64,000 nucleotides of DNA from Chryseolinea serpens. GTDB lineage: Bacteria > Bacteroidota > Bacteroidia > Cytophagales > Cyclobacteriaceae. Within the stretch, counting starts at the first letter, position 1; each line of letters begins with the position of its first letter. Below, one piece after another: positions 18,603 to 27,166 of the stretch. Where the stretch lies: positions 372,001 to 436,000 of the forward strand of contig NZ_FQWQ01000001.1 in assembly GCF_900129725.1 (NCBI RefSeq). Direction: 5' to 3'. Under the pieces are notes generated by a model. The model searched no databases. It was not told the DNA's origin and saw nothing but the letters and a program-made list of their open reading frames with translations. Position numbers and translations under genes: made by a program.

Positions 18603-18693
18603 GTGAGTGTGAGAGCGAGAGCGAGAGCGAAGAAAAAAAACAGAATGAGTCTGTTCGCTCCCGCTCTCACACTCACACTCACACTGTTTTTTT
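18603..18693. terminator. bidirectional terminator with low-complexity stem
   Basis: Arms at 18603-18624 and 18655-18676 pair over 21 of 22 bases and are made of GTGAGTGTGAGAGCG-type dinucleotide-like repeats. Seven T follow at 18687-18693 on the plus strand. Inside the loop a smaller stem (AACAGA at 18639-18644 with TCTGTT at 18650-18655) is followed on the minus strand by eight T (complement of 18640-18633). It separates the convergent flavoenzyme and EthD genes. Confidence 0.75.
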
Positions 18694-19117
18694 ACTTCAC
18701 CACTTCACTCACCAAAATTAGGGGAGCTGCATTCGTGTAGTTCACAAAGTCAGCTCTGATGGCGTCTCTGTTCGGAGCAATGGCCGCCTGATAGTCACTA
18801 AGGCTTTTTACATAGAAAGTTCCGATAGCCATATACGGCAAGGGCTGGTTGGGAATGCCGCTGGCAAGCCCTTTTTCAATGGTATACTTTACCAGGTTTG
18901 AACCCAGAAAGGCCGCGACCATGGGCATGTGCTTCGTTTCATAATACTCCATGTTAAAGGTATTGCCTTCAGCAAATGGGTACATGACAGAAACTTTAAC
19001 CAATCCTTTTTCCACGGCAGTCGAAGGTTTTTTAGCTTTTGCAGATTGTTTGTCTTGACCAAATGACGCAAAACAGGTGATCACAAGTAAAGTTGATGCG
19101 ATGAGGCTTAATTTCAT
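18692..19117 (-). CDS. EthD family protein with signal peptide
   Basis: 141 residues: signal peptide (MKLSLIASTLLVITCFASFG), a short Lys-rich linker, then a single EthD-type ferredoxin-like domain with VKVSVMYPFAEGNTFNMEYYETKHMPMV, the signature start of the family, and AIGTFYVKSLSDYQAAIAPN. EthD domains form dimeric alpha/beta barrels related to ABM monooxygenases; EthD itself supports ethyl tert-butyl ether degradation, but most homologues have unknown roles. The predicted periplasmic location parallels the ABM protein at 9407. Single gene. Confidence 0.88.
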   Translation of the reverse strand: MKLSLIASTLLVITCFASFGQDKQSAKAKKPSTAVEKGLVKVSVMYPFAEGNTFNMEYYETKHMPMVAAFLGSNLVKYTIEKGLASGIPNQPLPYMAIGTFYVKSLSDYQAAIAPNRDAIRADFVNYTNAAPLILVSEVVK

Positions 19118-19335
19118 GTTTGATTTTTTTAGGGTTGAATTTAAATCGTCTGGCAGCTCAGCTCGAAAATGTCAGAATCCAAATGTCATCACAAGATCTC
19201 TATTTTCAAAACGATAGCGTGTGCAGTTTGACAAGGCTTCCTTGCCGTTTGTCGAAAGGAGAGCGTAACGTTCCAATACCAAAGACTTGTTTAGGTTGAG
19301 CACAACGCGAAGTAATCACTCCTCGCTTTGCATTT

Positions 19336-19854
19336 TTAAATTTTTCTCACGGTGTCCTGTTTCATTTTGTCGATGGCCGCTCTTCCCTCTGGCGTAATGC
19401 CCATGATCTCGGTGGCAACACCCATGGTTTTGTAGGTGTCAAAGAATTTCATCCGCGCAATGGGGTGGTCTACTTCGCCAATCAGTGAATAGCCTTGTTG
19501 GATGAGATCGTCAACAACTTGTTCGAATCCACTCACGGGCAATTGAAACGCGAGATGCTGTACGCCGCCGGCGGGATTTTTAGCCAGGTAGTCATGGAAC
19601 ACACTTTGGCCGGAAAGCGGCTGAATGAGTTCGATGAAAGAACCACCATTGTAAGTTTGAGTCGTTAATCCGTCACTGGGCACAACTTTACCATAATATT
19701 TTATGTTTAGATCCTCAGCGCTATAACGGTAGGGCTCGGGGAAGCTCACACCTAAAGATTTCTCCAGGAATTTTACCGTGGCATTAATATCCGGTACTAC
19801 CCAACCTATCTGTGCGAATTCAAGTTTAGCGAGGGTGTCGTTGATTTTGCTCAT
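19336..19854 (-). CDS. VOC family protein (glyoxalase / methylmalonyl-CoA epimerase-like)
   Basis: 172 residues with two vicinal-oxygen-chelate modules: EFAQIGWVVPDINATVKFLEKSLGV with SFIELIQPLSG at the end of the first, and GVQHLAFQLPVSGFEQVVDDLIQQGY with GVATEIMGI in the second. The His in GVQHLAF and the Glu residues of FIELIQP and ATEIMG occupy the usual metal-ligand positions. The family includes glyoxalase I, epimerases and dioxygenases; no specific reaction can be named. Single gene with about 200 bases of non-coding sequence on each side. Confidence 0.88.
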   Translation of the reverse strand: MSKINDTLAKLEFAQIGWVVPDINATVKFLEKSLGVSFPEPYRYSAEDLNIKYYGKVVPSDGLTTQTYNGGSFIELIQPLSGQSVFHDYLAKNPAGGVQHLAFQLPVSGFEQVVDDLIQQGYSLIGEVDHPIARMKFFDTYKTMGVATEIMGITPEGRAAIDKMKQDTVRKI

Positions 19855-19987
19855 AGTTGTTCTCTTTGTTAAGTGTTGAGCAAAAGTAAAGCCGTCGGCC
19901 TTTCATGCCAAGGTCATTTGCGGCTAAAAGCAGGCTGTTTGCGACTATTTTGAATAAGGATGGACCAAGAACGACGTATGGCTTTTG

Positions 19988-20215
19988 CTAGCGATTCGTT
20001 GTTCTTTTTTTGTCATTTAGGTATTCCAAAATGTCACCGGGCTGGCAGTCTAATGCTTTACAAATTGCCTCTAAGGTGCTAAAACGAATGGCTTTCGCCT
20101 TACCTGTCTTTAGGATAGAGAGGTTAGATAATGTCAGATCAACCCGTTCGGAAAGTTCATTCAGAGAGATCTTTCGCTTTGCCATCATCACGTCTAAGTT
20201 TACAATGATTGGCAT
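19988..20215 (-). CDS. Xre-type helix-turn-helix regulator (YozG-like)
   Basis: A 75-residue protein that is almost only a DNA-binding domain: MIVNLDVMMAKRKISLNEL region, then LSERVDLTLSNLSILKTGKAKAIRFSTLEAICKALDCQPGDILEY, the hallmark of the short YozG-like Xre family. It lies 3 bases after the DUF2975 gene, a pairing seen across Firmicutes and Bacteroidota. It probably represses its own operon through the twin palindromes upstream of the DUF2975 start. Confidence 0.93.
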   Translation of the reverse strand: MPIIVNLDVMMAKRKISLNELSERVDLTLSNLSILKTGKAKAIRFSTLEAICKALDCQPGDILEYLNDKKRTTNR

Positions 20216-20218
20216 AGC

Positions 20219-20698
20219 TTAAATGGTTAAGTCATTTTCAGATTTCATATCGATCGCATTCTGTAGGATTTTTTCAAATATGGCTGCAGCGGTGGCCACT
20301 ACGATAGAAGCAAAGGTCGTCACCATACAAATCGCCAGAAAACCCGCAGGATCATCGTCCTTATGATGGGCTATCCTTATGTATAGGCCTGCCATCACGA
20401 TTAAAATACTGAATACAATGGCACAATACTTTATACTCTTCAAAGCCCCGACAGAGTCCGGAGAGAATACTTTATTTTGTCCGATGTATCCCAGTAGTTT
20501 GAACGCCTTATACAGCGCAACGAAGAAAGCGATGGATGTTGTGTATCCATACAAGATGAACGGGTCAGCGTAAATGCTGAACAAGTCTAAGTTCGTGGCT
20601 CTTCCTTCGGTTAAGGGAAGCCCAATCAAAGCGGCAAGCACCACAAGGCCGATAAGCACGATGACGGCCTGCAGAAACAGGGTTGGAATTCTTTTCAT
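20219..20698 (-). CDS. DUF2975 family membrane protein
   Basis: 159 residues with four predicted membrane helices (about 8-28, 48-66, 88-106 and 122-143) and the family pattern of a C-terminal cytoplasmic tail with FEKILQNAIDMKSENDLTI. DUF2975 proteins are almost always encoded next to a YozG-like Xre regulator, as here, and the pair is thought to behave as a membrane-linked regulatory module, although the signal is unknown. First gene of the two-gene operon. Confidence 0.92.
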   Translation of the reverse strand: MKRIPTLFLQAVIVLIGLVVLAALIGLPLTEGRATNLDLFSIYADPFILYGYTTSIAFFVALYKAFKLLGYIGQNKVFSPDSVGALKSIKYCAIVFSILIVMAGLYIRIAHHKDDDPAGFLAICMVTTFASIVVATAAAIFEKILQNAIDMKSENDLTI

Positions 20699-20734
20699 AA
20701 CTGATTTTGTGATTTAAAATTCTACTGCAAACAT

Positions 20735-20769
20735 AATAAATATTTATTGATAAACAATAAATATTTATT
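20735..20769. promoter_or_regulatory. twin palindromic operators of the DUF2975/Xre operon
   Basis: Two copies of the perfect 14-bp palindrome AATAAATATTTATT lie at 20735-20748 and 20756-20769, 21 bases apart centre to centre, which is two helical turns. They sit 37-71 bases upstream of the DUF2975 ATG, where the promoter should be. The spacing would place two regulator dimers on the same face of the DNA. The adjacent Xre protein is the natural candidate to bind them. Confidence 0.7.
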
Positions 20770-21174
20770 ATATATAAGAAAGTTAGAAAAGTGCAGCTCT
20801 GCTTTAACGTCTCTAACCTTCTCGCGTAATTAAGAGCGTTTTCATAGTTATTCCGTTAAGGAGATATGGGAGGAGGATCGCGCCCAAACAAAATTGGAAG
20901 TTGGGGCGCTTTTGGATACTATAATCTGATTTGAACGCTACTTACGGAAACTCTAGGCTTTAAAGCATGCTGCGCTGGGATTAGGTTGGCGACAATTGTC
21001 AATGATCTGGACGATGGTAGGTATCCTCCCGAGCTTTTGATTTCAAGTATACAGGTCACAGGGACGGAACGGCGCCATTTCTGAAGAATGTGCTAGCAAG
21101 GTTCGACATATTTAGCGAGCTCCCTGCACCTTCGATTTTTACTAATTTCATCATGTTATCAAGCGTATCGCAAT
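20770..21174. other. intergenic region with one hairpin
   Basis: 405 bases between the DUF2975/Xre operon promoter and the 3' end of the CHAT operon. A hairpin (arms 20880-20889 and 20900-20909, one mismatch, then TTTT) could be a weak plus-strand terminator. A 22-codon frame at 20866-20934 is preceded by AAGGAG, but has no other support. Nothing else is recognisable; the block may be eroded DNA at the border of the accessory region. Confidence 0.4.
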
Positions 21175-22353
21175 TTATGAAATTTCATTATTTGGGCCGA
21201 ACTCCCTAAACACTCTTTTGGCTTTGCCTAAACGGTCGGCATACATTGTTAACTTGGGTTCCATATCTTCATCCACAGGAATACCCAAAAATTGTAGATC
21301 ATTTTGCGTGTCGATTTGCCAGGTTGTCGTAACCATTGGTTTAAGCCCGCTTCGAACGGTTGGGCTCTCTTTATTGATGATTTCCAAACATTCTCTGTAT
21401 GCCTGGCGATAGATAAGGTCGATTTCTTCATCTAGGAAATTGGGATCTGCTTTGAGCAATGCGCTAATGTCCCTCAGCTTCGGCAGACAACTCTTTTCCC
21501 AAAACTCTTTTCGGGGATTTTTCTCTTTTTCTACGAAGGGATCCTCCGAATAATCCTGCACAAGCTGCTTCACTTCGCGTAGTTTCCTTCGCCACTCACT
21601 TTGACCGGATATGCGGTCCCGTATGGCTTTCACACAGCCCACTTTAAGGATTACATACGACAGCTGAGTGACCACCTCTCCATTGTTCTTTAATATACCT
21701 CCGTCGCCAATTTCCAATTTTAATCCATCGGTGGGTATTGGATTTTTTGACGAATGCGAGCCAAGGATAACATAGTACCCAGATTTTATACCGTCAAGCG
21801 CCAGGTTAAAGTCACCGCTGAATTGTAAGATTGGTTTTCGCTCCTCAGCCGGTAAAAACGAAGCTAAGATCTTTTCACTCAAACCGCTCAAGGTCTTCGC
21901 CACCATTGCGCTACCAGGAGCAAATGAAATTGTAGAAAGCAATGATTTGTCGGCAATCAAGCCGGCCAGATCACGAAGATAGTTTCGAGCGTTGACCAGG
22001 TATTCTATCGAAACAGACAATTTTTTCATTTTGGCGGGAATGAAATCAACAAGCATGGGACTAAAACCAAGCTGAACCGCATTGTCTTTTTCGATTTCCC
22101 GTGTCTGAATAATTGAACGAACATCCTGGTTTGATAGGTCATTTGAAGCATCCAGGTGTAAATTTACTTGCGAGACAATGGATAATGTTCGCGCTCCAAT
22201 CCACCACGGGCCACTAAACGCAGCTTGCGCACTGTAGACCTGAACCGAAAGGTAACCCTGATCGGTATGCGTAATTTCAGGTTCGGAGGATGAAGCAATA
22301 AAATAAGGGGCGGAATTTGTTCCGATGGAGGGATAGAGGGGTGTTTCTTTCAT
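21175..22353 (-). CDS. unknown partner protein of the CHAT protease
   Basis: 392 residues, no signal peptide and no clear membrane segment. I recognise no family. The first 170 residues look beta-rich, including QGYLSVQVYSAQAAFSGPWWIGARTLSIVSQVNL. A middle part (about 180-260) has a glycine-rich sequence (SGYYVILGSHSSKNPIPTDG then LKLEIGDGGILKNNGEVV), and the last 130 residues are helical and highly charged. It starts 30 bases after the CHAT gene stop and is surely on the same transcript. By analogy with protease/target pairs it could be the substrate, an effector or a regulator of the protease; this is inference only. GC content is low, as in its partner. Confidence 0.8.
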   Translation of the reverse strand: MKETPLYPSIGTNSAPYFIASSSEPEITHTDQGYLSVQVYSAQAAFSGPWWIGARTLSIVSQVNLHLDASNDLSNQDVRSIIQTREIEKDNAVQLGFSPMLVDFIPAKMKKLSVSIEYLVNARNYLRDLAGLIADKSLLSTISFAPGSAMVAKTLSGLSEKILASFLPAEERKPILQFSGDFNLALDGIKSGYYVILGSHSSKNPIPTDGLKLEIGDGGILKNNGEVVTQLSYVILKVGCVKAIRDRISGQSEWRRKLREVKQLVQDYSEDPFVEKEKNPRKEFWEKSCLPKLRDISALLKADPNFLDEEIDLIYRQAYRECLEIINKESPTVRSGLKPMVTTTWQIDTQNDLQFLGIPVDEDMEPKLTMYADRLGKAKRVFREFGPNNEIS

Positions 22354-22383
22354 AGTTATTTGTGAAATCAGTAAGCTCCTATT

Positions 22384-25300
22384 TTACGATCCTAAAAAGA
22401 TAAAGCCTGCCCAGTAAAATGGATGTGAGAACGGTCGCTCCATTTGATCTTCCTTGAGGATGTATTCCTTTCGTTTTTGGTCGAGTAACCCTGCAGCTTC
22501 TTCCGTAGCAGGCACTTTATCCTTTAACTCATCAAAGAATTCTGCCAGCACTTCGTTGGTTGCATCACGCAGCCATAGCTGCGATAATTGAAGAGCTTTT
22601 GAAGGTTCATGATTTTCTGTCTTCCATAAGGAGTAGAACTTGATGAAGATAATGGAAGTGCTCAAATCGGAAACACTCCAAAGAGAGGCGACAACTCCAG
22701 CCGCACCGATACTGATAAAGCCGGTGGCCAAGCTAAATGCTTCGTCGGGAAGCTTGAAGCCGACCACGCCGGTCTCGCAAGCCGAAACGACCACTAATCG
22801 CACCTTCCACAGATTTAAAGCTGAGAGCTTGGAAAGTGTTAGTACGCGATCGTTTGCCAGAACTAAACCACTTTCCGACGGTTCCGAAATATTAGTGAAC
22901 GCGTGGCAGCAAAAATGGAGTACAGCGTTGTTTTGAATACACTCAGCAACGTCCTCCACCTGAGCTCCCTGACCCTTTAAATGTTCTGGCTTCGTATAAA
23001 CACTCTTGGCCACGAAAGTTTCAAGCGATGCATATGGAAGGAAAGGTGCACTACTCGGCTCTGGATTTTCAACGATCATTAAGGAGTCTTCTTTTGAAAC
23101 GAATTTTCGCGCGAGCGAGACTTTCAATGATTTTGCACTCGGCGCAAATCGCCAGTCCAGCAAATCCGTCGCATATGTCCTGCCTTTTTCCGCTTCAGAC
23201 CAACCTGCATGAAGTGGGATGTAAGCCAGCAGATCGCTGGGTATTACAACTAGCTTTTGATAATTTTTTACCAATGGTAATATCGCTCCGATAAGACTTT
23301 CCCAGACCCAGCGGGTTAATTCCTCCAGCTGTTGGAGCCATGTCCGAAAAAACTGCTTACCGGTATTTTTTTGCCATGCCTGGTAGGCATTAAGATAGTC
23401 GTTCACTTTTGCATCAATCACGTGTGATTTTAGATCAGGCAGAAATATTTTTGTTATGAGCAGATGCTGATCCTGTGGAACAATCAGGGCGAACCCCCCA
23501 TGTTCGCTGATAATTGTATAAAGCAACGGAGTATCATGAGCTATACCATAAATATCGTGTATTGTCAAGTCTGAAAAGAAGCTTTCCAGGCCCGGTTGCG
23601 ATCGAATGGTATCGATAATTTGATGAAGATTTCGCCGTGCCGCCTCAATTCGTGCAGTTATGTGGCTGTTGCCCGTTTCCCGATTGCCTAAACCAATCAA
23701 CTGTGTTAGGCTTTCGGAAGCTAGGCGATACTTTTCGGCAAGAGAAACATGGCCTTTTTCAAGTAATGTATACACATTTGAATAATGCAAGTCCAGGGAT
23801 TGCTTAAGAATTCTCGCTTTCCATTTTTCAGCGATAACAACAGCATCGTTTTCCCGACCGATCATGCACATCGCGTATGCAGCCATTTTGTGAATACGAT
23901 AGCTTTGCTGTAGAGCAGATTCCTGGTCGTTCATCGTAACCTGCATGGCATATATCGTGTCAAGTGCGTAAAGCGCTTTATCCAGTACGTTGACACATGC
24001 TTCCCACTCGTTAAGCAAAAAGAACGTATTGCCAAGATTGTAACAGATTTGAATAGCGTCGTGCGACTGCTCGAGAGGATTGACCTCCATCATCGCTTGG
24101 TGGGAAGCTTTGATGGATTTCTCCAGATCGATGACGGCTCTCGATCGCATATATTTGCATTGATAGGCTATCGCCAGATTCGCCCAGCAAGTGCAGGTGT
24201 TTACTCTTGACAAATTGGCTTTGTTGAGGATAGATTGGTATAGGGATATGGCTTCGTTTAAGTCAGCTTCCGAATCGGTGGCATCGTAGCGAAGGGTCAG
24301 CGACTTGGCCAAATTTTCCTGGTACATCGCGAAATAGTGTGTTCGGCTATTCACGTATGTTGTAGCTTCTCTTCCTGATAGAACTGCCTGATTCAGGTTC
24401 TCAATATTTCCCGTCAACTGGAATGCATCCCGGTATGCATTGTTTAAATTGTTATGTGTGAGAAAGTATGAGCTTGAGCTGCTATCGGTATACGCTAGTG
24501 CTTCACAGTATTGTGCGATCGATTTGTCAAGGATGGAGGGATCGCTTAATAACGAGGCCTGGTGCCGGAATGTCCTGCCAAGCCCGATAGCAATATTAGT
24601 TAAATCATTCTTAGAGAGACCGTCGTTCTTCTTCATACTTGTGAAGCATTCCTGCGCTGAATTTAAATCACTTACACGTCGTTGTACTTCGAATCGTTCC
24701 AGGTAAGAAATGGCGAGATTGTTTAGCGTCTGAGCAAAGCTAAGGGAATCTTCAGACTTCTGATTTAAGGCCTGTTTGTATATAGCAATAGCACGATCGA
24801 CGTCGCTGATCCTTTTCAGGAACTCACCGCGCCTGAAAAGCAAGCTTCCCAGGTTGTTCAGTATTTTTGGATAATGAGGTACGTCGACAGGAAGCTTTCG
24901 CAATGCATCTTCTAGGATGTTAATTGCATTGTTCAGGTCGGCTATATCCGATGTCACTTCGAAGTGGTATATGCACGCAGTAGAAATGTTGACTATCGTA
25001 AGTACGTGGTCCCACGATCCATTGACAACATTCCGGAGCGATTGAAGGAGCAGTTGGATGCCCTTGTCCCAATCCTCGCCAATGTGCCGTATTTTATATT
25101 TGGATATCAGGCCGATAGCGATGTGAATGTCGACGTTTTCGTGAAATTTTTGGTCATGGCCCGGACGGTTGCGCAAGCTTTCAAAAGTCTGAATGGATTT
25201 GTTGATTGTATTGACATCGTCTGTTTGAACACCGTAATCAAGTAATTCTAAAGCGTTAGTAAGCAGCGTGTTGGCGTCCTTCAAAGTTCTCCCGGAATCG

Positions 25301-26484
25301 TCGTCGGAAACAATGGCATCGAGCCCATGCTCTTGTAGCTGACGAATTAACCAAATGTGCCAATCAAATTCTTGAATAGCTCCCTCATCCTGCTGGATGG
25401 CTTTCGTGTAAGCAAGGAGAGGAAGCGTGGCATGATCACGCAGCAATTCGGGGAATTTTCTGATTACTTCTTTTTTCTCTTCTAGTGTAGTAACGGAGAA
25501 GAGCTCCATTAACTTAGGTTGAATATGCCTAATGCCGTAGGCAACCAGCTCAAGTTCCATTGGAGGTATCGACATAGCTTCTGAAAATACTGCGACCGGT
25601 GAAGATTCGGAGCATTTTCGTAATAAGGTTAGGTTTTCATGATATACATTTCTCCTCTCTTCATCGCTCTCCGAGTTGTATAGGACCTCAAGCCATGTCG
25701 AGACAACAATACTTAACAGATCCGGGTTATCTCTGAGGTACAGAAATGCATCAATCCAGGAATTCTTTTCGATAAATTCAAAGATCATTTCCTGGATTTG
25801 AGTGGCATCCTTATCAGTGTCGTTTTCCAGGAAGATCAAGCTTTTTTTTCCGTCCTTGGAAATACTCAACGTTATCTGCCGTGTTGACTTTGGTGACACC
25901 GTTCTTGTTGCCGGTATTGATCGGTTATTTTTCTTTAACTCGTCTTTGGCGAAATTTTTCAACGCTAGGGTAGCATCATTGTCGGGTGAAAATTCAATGA
26001 ATTTTTCGAAAGCGTACAGGCTTTTTTCTCGTTCCCCTTGCTCATAATACAGCATTCCCAGGTTAGACCACGAGTTCCATGCTTTTTCGTTTAGGCGAAC
26101 GGCCTCGAGAAAATTCTCCAATGCTTCTTGTTTTCGATTTGCAACCAAAAGCTGAGCACCACGATATTCATAGTATGAGCAAGAGTCGGCCTCGGTATTC
26201 CCTCCGTTGATTCCCTGATCATCATTATCGGATGATCTAAAGACTGCAACTTTTCCGTCTCTTGTCACTACACTGATTGAGAGGATCTCCTCGAAATCTA
26301 ATGCTGTTTGACTATGCCGATTGATCAAAAAAACTTGAGGATAACCACTTCCGAGCTCCAGTACATTTGGATATCCATCTAGTCTCCTTCCGTTTTTAAA
26401 CGTTATGGTAGAACTTGTCAATGAAGACTTTAATCCGCAATTAAGAGCGTATAAAGCAAATTCGGCAGCAGTTGACTCGTTCAT
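22384..26484 (-). CDS. TPR-repeat CHAT domain caspase-like protease
   Basis: 1366 residues. Residues 1-85 form a small beta-rich N-terminal domain. A first TPR group (YYEYRGAQLLVANRKQEALENFLEAV, SWSNLGMLYYEQGEREKSLYAFEKFI) spans about 95-170, a helical spacer follows, and a long TPR array runs from about 400 to 900, with motifs such as ILNNLGSLLFRRGEF and TLNNLAISYLERFE. The C-terminal CHAT domain (about 1050-1366) keeps the catalytic His (HFCCHAF, His1194) and Cys (SACETG, Cys1236), so it should be an active cysteine protease of the caspase/separase clan. TPR-CHAT proteins occur in defence and programmed-cell-death modules, where the TPR arm binds a trigger. It leads a two-gene operon with an unknown protein. 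Confidence 0.93.
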   Translation of the reverse strand: MNESTAAEFALYALNCGLKSSLTSSTITFKNGRRLDGYPNVLELGSGYPQVFLINRHSQTALDFEEILSISVVTRDGKVAVFRSSDNDDQGINGGNTEADSCSYYEYRGAQLLVANRKQEALENFLEAVRLNEKAWNSWSNLGMLYYEQGEREKSLYAFEKFIEFSPDNDATLALKNFAKDELKKNNRSIPATRTVSPKSTRQITLSISKDGKKSLIFLENDTDKDATQIQEMIFEFIEKNSWIDAFLYLRDNPDLLSIVVSTWLEVLYNSESDEERRNVYHENLTLLRKCSESSPVAVFSEAMSIPPMELELVAYGIRHIQPKLMELFSVTTLEEKKEVIRKFPELLRDHATLPLLAYTKAIQQDEGAIQEFDWHIWLIRQLQEHGLDAIVSDDDSGRTLKDANTLLTNALELLDYGVQTDDVNTINKSIQTFESLRNRPGHDQKFHENVDIHIAIGLISKYKIRHIGEDWDKGIQLLLQSLRNVVNGSWDHVLTIVNISTACIYHFEVTSDIADLNNAINILEDALRKLPVDVPHYPKILNNLGSLLFRRGEFLKRISDVDRAIAIYKQALNQKSEDSLSFAQTLNNLAISYLERFEVQRRVSDLNSAQECFTSMKKNDGLSKNDLTNIAIGLGRTFRHQASLLSDPSILDKSIAQYCEALAYTDSSSSSYFLTHNNLNNAYRDAFQLTGNIENLNQAVLSGREATTYVNSRTHYFAMYQENLAKSLTLRYDATDSEADLNEAISLYQSILNKANLSRVNTCTCWANLAIAYQCKYMRSRAVIDLEKSIKASHQAMMEVNPLEQSHDAIQICYNLGNTFFLLNEWEACVNVLDKALYALDTIYAMQVTMNDQESALQQSYRIHKMAAYAMCMIGRENDAVVIAEKWKARILKQSLDLHYSNVYTLLEKGHVSLAEKYRLASESLTQLIGLGNRETGNSHITARIEAARRNLHQIIDTIRSQPGLESFFSDLTIHDIYGIAHDTPLLYTIISEHGGFALIVPQDQHLLITKIFLPDLKSHVIDAKVNDYLNAYQAWQKNTGKQFFRTWLQQLEELTRWVWESLIGAILPLVKNYQKLVVIPSDLLAYIPLHAGWSEAEKGRTYATDLLDWRFAPSAKSLKVSLARKFVSKEDSLMIVENPEPSSAPFLPYASLETFVAKSVYTKPEHLKGQGAQVEDVAECIQNNAVLHFCCHAFTNISEPSESGLVLANDRVLTLSKLSALNLWKVRLVVVSACETGVVGFKLPDEAFSLATGFISIGAAGVVASLWSVSDLSTSIIFIKFYSLWKTENHEPSKALQLSQLWLRDATNEVLAEFFDELKDKVPATEEAAGLLDQKRKEYILKEDQMERPFSHPFYWAGFIFLGS

Positions 26485-27166
26485 ATCCTTTAGACCTAGC
26501 CCTAGAAATTTGGACCTGACAGTAGAACCATTTTAACGCCATTTGCGCACGACCGGCACGGTAGGAGGTCTTCAAGCAGATGGGCTTATCGATAATAGCG
26601 AAACCCATTTGCCTTTGCAAAAGGAGAAATGAGCTACTTACTAATCCAATATAGGAAGCTTCAGAAGCATTTTTTATCGTTTAATCCAAATTTTGTGTCA
26701 CGATGCCAACCACCTGCCTCCTTAGCGTCCTCAAACTTATTCTTCTCCTCCTAAAAAGACTCAACACTAAACCTTCCACCGTTTTGGTGTTTGATTCGCT
26801 GATGCTCGCTTAGAAATTTCGCTGCGTTATGAATAACGGAGTAACAGGAGTAGCAAATGCACCTAAGAATGACAGTCGAAAGGTGCCTAAATAAGCCGGC
26901 AACGCTTTTTTGGTATTTCAGAATATTCAAGATACGATGGCATGTAAATACCTGATAATCAATTTGTTATTATGAATATTTTTAATACAGAATTATGGGT
27001 TGACGGTGGTTTCACCAACTGCGCATTAAATAATTGTTTCAAAAGTATAAGTTTCGTTCAAGTCCCGTTTTCTTCCGGAGGCAGGGACTTTTTTTTGCTT
27101 TGCTCTTCCCATTGAGATCCCTCATTATTGCTTCGAAATAAACCGATTGAAACGCTGGAGAATTAT
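26485..27166. other. long intergenic region, no gene seen
   Basis: 682 bases upstream of the CHAT operon and downstream of the YdeI-like gene, of low GC. It must hold the CHAT promoter. The only clear structure is a strong plus-strand terminator hairpin near its right end, although no plus-strand gene lies to its left. Short frames exist (for example 21 codons at about 26828) but none is convincing. No tRNA could be built from the sequence. Confidence 0.5.
27060..27096 (+). terminator. orphan rho-independent terminator
   Basis: AAGTCCC (27060-27066) pairs with GGGACTT (27084-27090) and is followed by an uninterrupted run of T up to 27096. This is a well-formed plus-strand terminator, but the nearest upstream genes are read on the other strand, so it may end an unannotated small RNA. 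Confidence 0.6.

Noticed and set aside
20866-20934. 22-codon frame preceded by AAGGAG
   Set aside because: Bacteroidota rarely depend on Shine-Dalgarno sequences, the frame is very short and overlaps a hairpin.
26990-27096. Possible tRNA, suggested by TTCAAGTC in a terminator context
   Set aside because: No acceptor, D or anticodon stem can be built around it and the presumed T stem does not pair; only the terminator hairpin holds up.
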